This document shows, one piece after another, positions 33,873 through 64,000 of a stretch of 64,000 nucleotides of DNA (position 1 is its first letter; each line of letters opens with the position of its first letter). A program made the translations under genes and the position numbers. This DNA is from Myotis daubentonii (Eukaryota; Chordata; Mammalia; Chiroptera; Vespertilionidae), in contig NC_081844.1 in NCBI RefSeq assembly GCF_963259705.1, forward strand, positions 30,892,294-30,956,293, read 5' to 3'. Below the pieces are notes generated by a model. The model was given only the letters and a program-made list of their open reading frames with translations. It made no database searches and was not told the DNA's origin.

Positions 33873-34179
33873 CACCTCCTTTTCGGATCATGATTTCTAT
33901 AAATAACTGTGTATGACATACACCTCCCCAAATTGCCCATCTCAGAACGCAAAGGCCTCCTCACTCCTTGTATGGCCTCTCCTAACTGTAGGTGGACATT
34001 TGGGCTGCTCATGTTCTTTTGTCCAGAAACCTGATGGGCTTTTGTGTCTTATTACACTCATGCCCCAGAGAAGGCCCAGGCTGATGTCCTAATGGTTGGG
34101 TCGGATTTATGGCCTTTTATTTTATTTTGGGGTTTCTTGATTCCCTTGAACTTCATCTGTGCAGTAGGCAGTCCAGTCT

Positions 34180-34670
34180 TGTGCCATGGACTTTGGAGAC
34201 AGATCACTTGGCTTTGCATCTCGATTCTGTTACTTATACACTTTGAGAGCTTCGGCAAATTGCTTAACTTCTCTGTGTCTCCTTGAGCATGTTACCAACC
34301 TCTCTGTGCCTTGGTCTCCTCACCCATTAAAAGGGGATGGAAGCCCTGGCTGGTTTGGCTCAGTGGATAGAGCGTCGGTCTGGGGACTGAAAGGTCCCAG
34401 GTTCGATTTTGGTCAAGGGCACATGCCCGGGTTGTGGACTTGATCCCGGGTAGGGGGTGTGCATGAGGCAGCTAATCAGTGATTCTCTCTCATCATTGAT
34501 GTTTCTATCTCTCTTGTCCTCTCCCTCTCTAAAATCAATAAAAATATATATATTTAAAAAGGGGGGAGATGGAAGATGCTGATAGCATCTGCACCATGGG
34601 GTTGTTAGGAGGACTCAATGAGTTAAAAACGTGACATTTTCTTAGAACAGCCCCAGCATGCATTTCTAGT
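34180..34670 (+). repeat. MIR SINE split by a Ves SINE
   Basis: The left part carries 'ttgcttaacttctctgtg' and 'accaacctctctgtgcc'. After the insertion, 'catggggttgttagg' and 'aggactcaatgagttaa' resume the MIR. Confidence 0.75.
34344..34563 (+). repeat. Ves SINE inside MIR
   Basis: Head CTCAGTGGATAGAGCGTCGG, B box GTTCGATTTTGG. A gatggaag repeat at both ends marks the target site. Confidence 0.92.
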
Positions 34671-35307
34671 GTTTCATGCATGTTATTCTCAGACACACAC
34701 AGGGAGCTGAAGCAGCGAGCCTCTGAGAAGCTCCCCAGACTGGAGTCATTGAAAGTCTATGCACTGACCTTCTTTCCTTCCTCTTTCCTCTTTCTCCCTC
34801 CAATGTTTGCTGAAGGCCCCTAGATTGGCTTGACACCTGCTAGGAAAGGCCAGCACCCCCGCCTGCTTGGGGACAGACACTTCTGCAAACGCCGAGATGT
34901 GCGTTGGGGGAGGGAAGTGTCTGACTTTGAGATGCTGAGGTCTGGGCTCAGAGTGGAGATGGAAGGGAAGATGGGGTGGGCAGCAGAGCGGGGTTAGGGT
35001 TGGGGGGTGGGGGCACTGGGCCATGCTCTGCCAGCCGTGCTCCTGCTGACACCTAGTGGCAAGACAGAGTTATCAGCGTTTTCATCCAAGCTACCTCTCT
35101 GAGTGTGCAGCCTCCACCAGAATATCTGACTGCATGAGCCACCACCCTATGTCCATCTGTGGGCTCTCGTGAATCATGCTGCTGTGAATTCTGTGGGAAA
35201 GTTTTTGTGGGGATGTATGCCTTCTATTTTCTTGGGTAGATAGGAGTGGGCTTTCTGGGTCAGATGTCATTCCACATGTAACCTTTTGAGGAATCACAGA
35301 CTGTTTT

Positions 35308-35573
35308 GTTTTGATACTTTGTTTTGTTTTGTTTTTGGTTAATCCTCACCCGAGGATATTTTCCCATTGATTTTTAGGGAGAGTGGAAAAGAGAGGGAAA
35401 GACAGAGAGAAACATAGAGACACATTGACTGGTTGCTGCCTGCACGAGCCCTGACCAGGGCCGGGGCTGGGGAGGAGCCTGCGACCGAGATATGTGCCCT
35501 TGACCGGAAACAAACCCAGGACCCTTCAGTTCACAGGCCGATGCTCTATCCACTGAGCCAAACCAGCCAGGGC
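35308..35573 (-). repeat. SINE of the longer 'gttaatcctcaccc' subfamily
   Basis: Target duplication cacagactgtttt (35295-35307) and caccgactgtttt (35574-35586). The 3' body includes GGTTAATCCTCACCCGAGG, unlike the standard Ves copies. Confidence 0.9.
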
Positions 35574-35682
35574 CACCGACTGTTTTTTACAACAGTTGCA
35601 CCACGCTACATTCCTACCAGCCATGCATGAGGGTTCCAGTATCTCCACATCCTCGTCAAAACTTATTGTCTGTCTTCTTTAT

Positions 35683-35875
35683 TTTTTAAAATATATGTTT
35701 TTATTGATTTCAAAGAGGAAAGGAGAGTGAGATAGAAACATCAATGATGAGAGAATCCTTGATTGGCTGCCTTCTACATAACCTCCACTGGGGACCGAGC
35801 CTGCAACCTGGACATGGAACCGTGACTTCCTGGTTCATAGGTTGATGCTCAACCACTGAGCCACCATGGGCCTGG
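35683..35875 (-). repeat. Ves-type SINE, 5' shortened
   Basis: Antisense. The B-box region is partly lost ('cctggacatggaaccgtgac'). Confidence 0.82.
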
Positions 35876-35883
35876 CTTGTCTG

Positions 35884-36131
35884 TTTTTTGTTTTGTTAAT
35901 CCTCACCCTTTTCCATTGATTTTTAGGGAGAGTGGAAGAGAGAGGGAAAGACAGAGAGAAATATCAATGTGAGAGAAACACATAGATTGGTTGCCTTCTG
36001 CACGAGCCCCAACCAGGGCCTGGGCCGGGGAGGAGCTTGCAACCAAGGTACGTGCCCTTGCCCTGAATCAAACCTGGGACCCTTTGGTCCGCTGGCCGAC
36101 ACTCTATCCACTGAGCCCAACTAGCCAGGGC
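35884..36131 (-). repeat. SINE of the 'gttaatcctcaccc' subfamily
   Basis: Close relative of the copy at 35308. It contains GTTAATCCTCACCC and GATTTTTAGGGAGAGTGG. Confidence 0.88.
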
Positions 36132-36424
36132 TCGGGCTGTCTTCTTGATTCTAGTTATCCCGGTGGGTGTGAAGGGGTAAGTCTGGTCAATGTTAGGTTC
36201 TAAATACAGTAACCCTCAGAACAGTCCCCTCATCACCAGTCCCAGCCTGAACTGCTGCCCTTCCCGCCCCCTCTACACTCCACTCCCAAGTTCACAAAGT
36301 AGATGGTTAGTAAATACCTGCTCAATGAACAAATGGATAGATGGGTGGATGGACAGGTGGAATATTATTTTAGCTGTCATAAATAATGTTACGGAAGGGT
36401 GTTTAAGGAGGAGGGAAGTTGTGG

Positions 36425-37215
36425 TCGGCAGAATAATGCCACTTCCCCAAATCCACGTCCTAATCTCCAGAACCTGTGACTATGCCTCCTTATATGGAAA
36501 AAAAGACCTTTGCAGATGGGATTAGGTTTAGGATCTTGAGATGGGGAAAATTATTTTACATTATCTGGGTGGGCCTGATGTAATCACAGGGGTCCTTCTA
36601 GAGCAGTGGTTCTCAACCTTCCTAATGCTGTGACCCTTTAATACAGTTCCTCATGTTGTGGTGACCCCCCCAACCATAAAATTATTTCCCTTGCTACTTC
36701 ATAACTGTAATTTTGCTACTGTTATGAATCGTAATGCAAATATCTGATATGCAGGATATATTTTCATTGTTACAAATTGAACATAATTAAAGCATAGTGA
36801 TTAACCCCAAAAACAATATGTAATTATATATGTGTTTTCCGATGGTCTTAAGGCGACCCCTGTGAAAGGGTCGTTCGATCCCCAAAGGGGTCGCGACCCA
36901 CAGGTTGAGAACCGCTGTTCTAGAGGAAGGCAAGAGAGTCAAAATCAAAGAATGAGATGTGACAATATGACCAGACATTGGAAAGGTGCAAGACCATGAA
37001 CCAGGAATGCAGTGGCCTCTCGAAGCCAGAAAAGGTGGGACCAGACTCTCCCCGGGAGCCTCCAGGAGGAGCCAGCCCTGCCCACACCTGGTTTGTAACC
37101 TCTAAGACCAATATTTGGATTTCCGACCTCCAGAACTGTAGGATAACTAACTTGTGTTGTTTCCAGCCAGTGTTCCTGGTAAATTGCCACAGCAGCAGGA
37201 GGAAATGAATACAGA
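36425..37215 (+). repeat. ERVL/MaLR-type LTR relic, interrupted by SPIN
   Basis: Left part: 'ggtcggcagaataatgcc', 'cacgtcctaatctcc', 'gacctttgcagatggg' and 'ggtgggcctgatgtaatc'. Right part after 36926: 'gaatgcagtggcctct', 'cgacctccagaactgtagg' and 'ttgtgttgtttccagcc'. It is non-coding and heavily decayed. Confidence 0.55.
36604..36917 (-). mobile_element. SPIN non-autonomous hAT transposon
   Basis: 314 bp with terminal inverted repeats CAGTGGTTCTCAACCT (left) and the complement of CAGCGGTTCTCAACCTGTGG (right). It is flanked by the perfect 8-bp duplication ttctagag (36596-36603 and 36918-36925), matching the hAT NTCTAGAN preference. The whole interior, including 'gtcgcgacccacagg', matches SPIN_NA as I remember it. 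SPIN is a hAT family described in bats, bushbaby, tenrec, opossum, lizards and frogs and attributed to horizontal transfer. No transposase is present. The similarity is high, so the insertion is not ancient. Confidence 0.93.
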
Positions 37216-37289
37216 AGTATTAGCATATATTCCTCTGTGACTGCCCTGCTGGGTCGTATTGAGCTCTGAGACAAAAGGGGAAATGTGTG

Positions 37290-37737
37290 CCTCTCAATAT
37301 ATGTTTTATGTAATTTTTAATTCGCTCCCAGAAGTAGATTTTGAACATGTTATAAAGTGTTAGCTTCCATTAAACACAGGAAAGTAAAATTATAATAAGT
37401 TCTTAACATGGTGCATTTCAATATACCTACTTTTAAGTTTCAATATATTTTTAATAATGTTCTGGGGAGAAATAGCCATTCAAATACATAAAAAGAGGTA
37501 TAAGAGCCACACATTTTTGCACTGATTTCAGGCTCCAATATATGGCTTAGCAAGGCATTGCCAACACCTGCCTTGATGAAAACTTGATATTTTATTCATT
37601 ATGGAGTTATTTTGCCATTCATTTGATATTTTATAATAGTGCATTGAAATATTTATCTCAATTGAGTTTTTTGGAGCCCCCTTAATTTTTGCACCTAAGG
37701 CCAGTGTCTTACTCTCCTCACCCTAATTCTGGCCCTG
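37290..37737 (-). repeat. diverged DNA-transposon-like repeat, copy 2
   Basis: The right end, read minus, is CAGGGCCAGAATTAGGGTGAGG followed by AAAAATTAAGGGGGCTCC, homologous to the start of the 2601 copy. The body is AT-rich. Confidence 0.45.
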
Positions 37738-38328
37738 CGGCGGGAGGGAGGGCGGAAAGATTTTACAGCAGTTTCACCTTAAATTCTTGCCTTAACCTCC
37801 CCCCTCCCTTCTACTATCTTAAAAAAGAAAATGCAAACAAGTTAGCTCTGGGTTATGAGATGAAAAGTCACTTTAATTAACTTCTTTCTATGTCTAACTT
37901 TTTTTTTTTCCTTCAAAATTTCCTGAAGGTAGTGTGTAGACAATAAAAGTACTTTACAGAAAGTTCTTGTAGAAAGTGGTTTGGGCTGAAGCAACATTGT
38001 AACTATCTGTAAACACTTAGGTGATATTTTCAATAAAGATTCTATGAGACGAACATTGGTTTCAGCATGGGTTTATGAGCAATTTTTGTCTTTGATTGTT
38101 TTAATGGGCCGTGTGTTGACGATAAACTAATAAAGATGTGTTTATTGGATGTTTTCCTCCTCCCAGCTTCCATTGCATCAGGCAAGAATGGTGAGTATTT
38201 AGGAAAAGCGGAAATCATCTCCGACGACCGCAGCCAAGTGATAACAGTATTCATTTCAGAAACTATAATGTAACAATTTTTGTAACATCGCCTCTGAATA
38301 ATAATCATAAAAGGTCTTGCCCCCGGTG
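37738..38328. other. single-copy flank upstream of the tRNA pair
   Basis: AT-rich, without recognisable repeats or exons. It may contain distal regulatory sequence of the tRNA/DPP9 cluster. Confidence 0.4.
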
Positions 38329-38394
38329 GTTTCCGTATTGTAACTGTTACCACGTTCGCCTCACACGCGAAAGGTCTCCTCCCAGGCGGAAACA
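38329..38394 (+). pseudogene. tRNA-Val(CAC) pseudogene, T arm deleted
   Basis: The acceptor stem GTTTCCG/CGGAAAC is perfect, and the anticodon arm GTTCGCCTCACACGCGA with anticodon CAC is intact. The T loop GTTCGAA and part of the stem are gone, so the gene is 66 nt rather than 73. The internal B box is therefore missing. The A box/D loop reads TATTGTAACTG where the functional gene has TAGTGTAGTGG. Pol III transcription and a normal cloverleaf are both unlikely. As I recall, human has an intact tRNA-Val-CAC at the matching place upstream of DPP9, in the same orientation. This looks like a lineage-specific loss. Confidence 0.85.
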
Positions 38395-38591
38395 CGCTAA
38401 TTTTGTTTCTTTATTACAGAATTTAAAATTTACTTCAAAGTAACTTCATGGAAATTCTGGTTCAGTGGTTTTTTTTTCTTCTGTATCCCTGTCTTTTTAG
38501 AAATGGCAGTAGGATTCTAAAAATTATTTCGAAGTCATTGAAATTCTAGCTCGATTATTTTAGCAAAAAACTTTAGATGGAGAGGAAAGGG

Positions 38592-38602
38592 AAAAATAAA
38601 AA
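38592..38602 (-). terminator. Pol III terminator of tRNA-Gly
   Basis: Two runs of five A on the plus strand (TTTTT on the minus strand) begin about 16 bases after the 3' end of the tRNA. T4 or longer is the standard Pol III stop. Confidence 0.85.
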
Positions 38603-38617
38603 GCTGATGAACTGGCT

Positions 38618-38689
38618 TGCGTTGGCCGGGAATCGAACCCGGGTCAACTGCTTGGAAGGCAGCTATGCTAACCACTATACCACCAACGC
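38618..38689 (-). tRNA. tRNA-Gly (anticodon TCC)
   Basis: Reads GCGTTGGTGGTATAGTGG... with acceptor stem GCGTTGG/CCAACGC and discriminator A. The anticodon loop is CTTCCAA with TCC complement at 38654-38656, and the T arm is CCCGGGTTCGATTCCCGG. The A box TGGTATAGTGG (38672-38682) and B box GGTTCGATTCC (38629-38639) are intact. It has 72 bases, no intron and no encoded CCA, as expected. It differs from the human tRNA-Gly-TCC I remember at one D-arm base (GGTTAGC for GGTGAGC). It reads glycine GGA (and GGG) codons. It is divergent from DPP9 and only a few hundred bases from the DPP9 start. Confidence 0.97.
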
Positions 38690-39003
38690 CCCGGCGGACC
38701 GTCCTTCTCCCAGGGTCTTTAATGGAAAACACATTGGATTGGCTGGGCGATACCGAATAATGGGATGCCTCTCCCACGCGTCCCTCCGCGCCTCGGAGGA
38801 CACCGCCCTCGGATGTTCCACGCCGCCGTCCGCCCAGCCGCGCCGCACGTCCCCCCAGCGCCGCGGAAGCCTGGGTGCCGGCGCCGCCCGTGGCCAATCC
38901 CGGGCCGCCGCCTGGGCCGCTCGACTTCCGGGTCAAAGGGTCCCGAGCCTCGGAGTCCCCCGTGCTCGCCGCCTCCGCTGTCCCCCGCGCCCGCCACTTC
39001 CGG

Positions 39004-39100
39004 GGCCGCAGTCCCGGGCCTGGAGCCGCGAGTCTGAGGCGCTCCGGCCCCGGGACGACCCGGCCAGCCCGGCCGCCGCCCGCGCCGGCCCCGAGCCCTG
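39004..39100 (+). other. DPP9: probable DPP9 non-coding exon 1 (3' boundary)
   Basis: A good splice donor, CCCTG|GTGAGC, lies at 39100/39101 downstream of the ETS sites. Human DPP9 has a GC-rich non-coding first exon in this position. The left limit given is approximate, since the start site cannot be read from sequence. Confidence 0.5.
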
Positions 39101-39534
39101 GTGAGCAGCGCCCCGCGCCCCATCCCGCTCGGCCGCGACCCCGAATCGCCGTGACCGGCCCGCACCCTCCGCCCCCGCCTCCCTGCCCCCGCCCCGCCGC
39201 GGACCGCACTCTGGTCTCTCCGGCCCCTGGTCGGTTTCCTCCCCGCTCCGGCCTCTCCTTCCTCTTCATCCCCGCCCGCCCCCTCCTCGGCGGGGCCCCC
39301 TCTCAGCCTCTGCCTGGCCGGCCGCCTCCCCACCCACCCGGCGCTGCACGCCACCTGGCTCGGGCCCCTTCCGCGGGGCCGCACCCGAGCGCGTCTGCTT
39401 TCCTCGCAGGCTCTGGAGTCCCCACTTCCCCAGCTCCCATCCACATGCGGGGTGGAGGCCACCTCCCCGCCCCGCGCCGGGCCCTCCGCTTCCACATCCC
39501 CGCGGGGTCCAGCCCTCTTCTCAGCTCCCCCATC

Positions 39535-39600
39535 CCCCTCCCCATCCCCATCCCCCTCCCCACCCCCCTCCCCACCCCCACCCCCATCCCTGTCCCCGTC
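39535..39600 (+). repeat. C-rich (CCCCAT/CCCCTCC) repeat in DPP9 intron 1
   Basis: More than ten runs of four or five C separated by one to three bases. The complementary strand has the same number of G runs, giving strong G-quadruplex potential close to the promoter. Confidence 0.85.
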
Positions 39601-40479
39601 CGGCCGCCCACCTTCCTCCCACCCCGTCTCAGACCGGCCCGGACACTTCCCGACCTCGATGCTGCCACGGAGCCCTCCCCTTTGCCACCCCCCCTGTCAC
39701 CCCTCCCTTCCCCCTCCGTGAGGAAGTCCCTGGTCTCCATTAAAAAAAACACAAACTAAAAAAACAACCCTGCTTTCGAGGAGCTGGGACTAGAGCCCAG
39801 ATGTGCGCTGTGGTCGCCAATCCCTGTGTCCCTGGCAGAGCCCTGGGGGACTGGGCCCTGGGAGGACTCGCCTCCTAGGCGTGGTCCAGGGCCAGGGGCT
39901 GGGAGAATTGGGCAGGCAATCCGGACTCCCCAGGGGTTGGTCAGTCCCTCCGTGAACCCGCTGTGTTCAGGACACATTCGCTCTCTCGAGGTCTGTGTCC
40001 CGCACCCGAAGCCGGAATGGAGGCTTTCTGGACCCTTTAAGGTCAGTTGTGCGGAGGTGGGGCGGCCAGGCCGGCTGGGTGTGGGCTGGTGGGGTCCATC
40101 TGCCTGGCCCAGGACACAGACGCTGGCAGGAAGTGGGTTTCTACAGCCCTGGGGTCGGCCACCGCCCGCAGGGCCAGCCGGCTGGGACCCAGGCCAGTAG
40201 CTGCAGTTTTGTGTGCTTTTGCTGGAGGCTTTTCTTTACGTCCAGCATCCCCTTCCAGCTGCCCCACCCCCACCCGGATGTACCCCCTGCAAGACCAAGG
40301 ATGAGAAAGTGGAGAGTGCTGATTCCAGCCGAATTTGGCAGAGGTGTGGCTGCAGCCTCCCACACCTAACACAGTGCCTGGTTTTTGGTCAGTGAATGGG
40401 GGGAATTCTGGTCCCTGATTTAGTCCAGTTCTCCCCTAGGTGTGATTTTAAATAACGTGCTTAGTCAGCAGTATTAGCC

Positions 40480-40690
40480 GTCATGTAGTTTCTGCTCTGC
40501 CAGGCCTTTCCCTGTGCAATCTCATGTAATCCTCACAGTAGCCCCACTGCAGTCCCATTTGATCGCTGGGGAAACTGGGGCCCAGAGAAGTTAAGTGACT
40601 TCCCGAAGGTCACACAGCCTGGCCGTGGCAGAGCCAGGATTTGGACCCAGACCTTTCTGATGCCCAGAAACCAGTGCTTCTTGCGGTGAC
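40480..40690 (-). repeat. MIR SINE relic (intron 1)
   Basis: Well-preserved antisense MIR: 'aatcctcacagtagcccc', 'gaagttaagtgacttccc', 'aaggtcacacagcc' and 'gagccaggatttggaccc'. Confidence 0.85.
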
Positions 40691-40861
40691 ATGTTGCTTC
40701 CCCGCTCCTCCATGATCCCTGTCCTGCTTTTTCTTTAAGCATCTGGGCACCTGCCTGTTGTCCTGGGACCTGGCTTGTTGAGAAGTTTGTTGGGTGCCAG
40801 CCAAACCAGAGGTCCCTTCGGCTTTAGACAGTGTTCAAGGGAGGGCAGTGACAAGTTCACT

Positions 40862-40990
40862 CAAACACAGTGTTTATGGAGCGCTTCCTCTGTGCTCGGC
40901 ATGGCTCCGGGCTCAGGACACACCAGGGCCAGGACAGCTGCCCTGCCCTCGTGGAGCGGGCTTCCCATAAGGAGTGCTCACTCGCTCAGC
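40862..40990. repeat. L2-like relic
   Basis: 'acagtgtttatggagcgctt' through 'cctgccctcgtggagcggg', an L2-type block. Confidence 0.5.
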
Positions 40991-40999
40991 AGGGGTTCA

Positions 41000-41180
41000 G
41001 AGCCTCAGAACTAGTGATATTTGGGGCCAGGCCATTCTTTGTGGGCGGAGGGAGAGGACCATCCTGTGCATCGTGGAATTGTGTCTCCACCAATCAGATT
41101 GCTAGTAGCATGCCTTCCAGCGTGACAACCAAAAGTGTCCCCCAGGGGCCAGAATTGCCCGGGTTAGACACCCTGGATTA
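41000..41180 (-). mobile_element. MER5A relic
   Basis: 'ggccattctttgtgggcgg', 'cctgtgcatcgtgg', 'gtgacaaccaaaagtgtccc'. First of three copies within 1.7 kb. Confidence 0.75.
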
Positions 41181-41419
41181 GGGGATTCCACTCCCCCCTC
41201 CCCCCAGGAGATACTGCTGCCTTCTCTAGTCATTGGATTTGCTGGGGTCCTAGGATGCTGCACACATTTAAATACCTGAACAGGGAGAGAGAAAGTGACT
41301 CACACCCACTGGGGGTCCTTCTGGTTTATACCATCAGGGATTTTATTCTGGTGTCTACTGTGAGCTTAAGGATCCAACTCAAACTTTTCCCCCAAATAAT
41401 GAATGCGGAGTTTCCCCCT

Positions 41420-41610
41420 CAGCACTGCTGACCCTGGGCGCGAATCATTCTCTGTTGTGGGGACAGTCCTGGGCATGGCGGGGTGTTGAGTCTCATTCCT
41501 GACCTTCACCCACTTGATACCAGTAGCACCCCCACCCCCATCAATGGTGACAACCAAAAAACATCTCCAGACACCACCAAGGGTCCCCTTTGTGAACCAC
41601 TGTCCTAGAG
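41420..41610 (-). mobile_element. MER5A relic
   Basis: 'tgctgaccctgggcgcg', 'ttcacccacttgatacc' and 'tggtgacaaccaaaaaac'. Confidence 0.8.
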
Positions 41611-42262
41611 CAAGTGCTGTGCAGAAAGACCAGGTGTAGTGATACGGGTGACAAGTTAGCAACTTTGGACTCAGTGCCAGGAAAGACCTCTGAGCGGTGA
41701 TATTGGGACCCAAAGGATAAGAGCAAGCAGGTCATACAACAAGGAGGGACAGGGTATCCCAGGCAGAGGGACTGGCAAGTGCAAAGGGCCTGGAGTGGGA
41801 ATGAGAGTGGTGTGTTTAGGGAAGAGTAAGGGCAATGTGCCGGAGGTCATGGTCAAGGGCAGGGGAGCCGGGGAGGTCAGGAGGGCCGTCGGGGGGCATC
41901 CCCAGTGGGGAATTTGGCTTTATTCCATTTCTGGCCAGTGTGTGGGTGGGGTTCTTGGAGCCATTTGATACTCTCCTCTTCTCAGGGACTTCTCACCTTG
42001 GGAGAGCTGCTAGGCAAAGAGATGCTGGGTTCTGGCAGATGTCAGGCGCCCTCTCGAATTTCAGGCCAGGGCCTAAACCACCTCCCGCATCAGAACGGCC
42101 TTGGCCTGGAGTGTCCCCCAGAGGAATGGAGGGCTGCCTGAGGAAGGGAGAAGCGGGAGAGGAAGGGGAGAGCTCGCACCCCTGGAGTGCCTGCTGGGAG
42201 TTGCAGCCCTGTGGTCTCTCCCTTTGCAGGCTCCCCCACCTTCCTGATCAGCCAAGTGGTTA

Positions 42263-64000
<21,738 letters not shown>

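Larger units (their letters stand above)
35145..36190 (-). repeat. L1M-type relic carrying three SINEs
   Basis: Antisense L1 pieces: 'aatcatgctgctgtgaatt', 'ttgggtagataggagtg', 'cattcctaccagccatgc' and 'tccacatcctcgtcaaaac'. A last piece follows 36131 ('gattctagttatcccggtgg'). Three antisense SINEs interrupt it. Confidence 0.65.
38700..39720 (+). promoter_or_regulatory. DPP9: CpG-island promoter of DPP9
   Basis: About 1 kb of CG-dense sequence abruptly follows AT-rich DNA. Motifs are CCAAT complements (38733-38742), CCAAT (38894-38898), and two ETS sites ACTTCCGG (38924-38931 and 38996-39003). It has many GC boxes and no TATA box, as usual for a broadly expressed gene. The second ETS site is probably very near the transcription start. 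tRNA-Gly lies divergently at its left edge. Confidence 0.85.

Noticed and set aside
38618..38689. tRNA-like heads of Ves SINEs as extra tRNA genes
   Set aside because: Only this locus has a full cloverleaf and terminator. The SINE heads lack matching stems.
38535..39495. Long antisense frames opposite the DPP9 promoter
   Set aside because: They run through tRNA-Gly or the CpG island, and composition alone explains them.
38875..39759. 294-residue open frame in the CpG island
   Set aside because: Proline/arginine-rich translation of GC-rich DNA, with matching long frames on the opposite strand. It crosses a probable splice donor.

Overview
The window is mammalian nuclear DNA, almost certainly from a vespertilionid (evening) bat. 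Genes are sparse and split into short GT-AG exons. The repeats fix the lineage: about thirty tRNA-derived Ves-type SINEs, four HeliBat rolling-circle transposons with the A|TC...CTAG|T junction, a SPIN hAT element with a perfect 8-bp target duplication, other young hAT MITEs, and a bat-type half-LINE (HAL1). Older mammalian repeats (MIR, L2, L1M, MER5A, MaLR-type LTR relics) form the background.

Layout. At the left edge, minus strand, lies the miR-7-3 precursor (517-625), with a plausible promoter for its host transcript near 1.9 kb. From about 2 kb to 38.3 kb I see no protein-coding gene. The stretch is intergenic and holds nested transposable elements, microsatellites and a few non-repetitive GC-rich or homeobox-site-rich islands (about 11.7-12.2 kb and 26.9-27.2 kb) that could be regulatory. 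A HAL1 with an unbroken ORF1 and a 3' transduction sits at 29.1-30.5 kb. At 38.3-38.7 kb are a decayed tRNA-Val(CAC) and an intact tRNA-Gly(TCC). They lie immediately upstream of a CpG-island promoter at 38.7-39.7 kb.

From that promoter the plus strand carries the 5' part of DPP9 (dipeptidyl peptidase 9). I place a probable non-coding exon 1, a first coding exon specifying the long N-terminus (42263), the short-form start (45737), and coding exons through the window end at 64000. Every coding junction keeps phase and obeys GT-AG. About 489 codons of the short form are present, out of the 863 residues known for human DPP9. This is the N-terminal region and much of the beta-propeller, including the Glu-Glu substrate-anchoring motif. 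The serine hydrolase domain lies beyond the right edge.

The order miR-7-3 / tRNA-Val / tRNA-Gly / DPP9, with these orientations, matches what I recall of human chromosome 19p13.3, so the block looks like conserved synteny. The most interesting points are: (1) loss of the T arm and B box of tRNA-Val beside an intact tRNA-Gly; (2) the DPP9 long-form start in a weak Kozak context with an altered basic N-terminus, ahead of a strong short-form start; (3) the HAL1 3' transduction; (4) the SPIN element, a family known for horizontal transfer; and (5) inverted hAT MITE copies in DPP9 introns that could form long dsRNA. I found no operon, CRISPR array or wholly new gene system.
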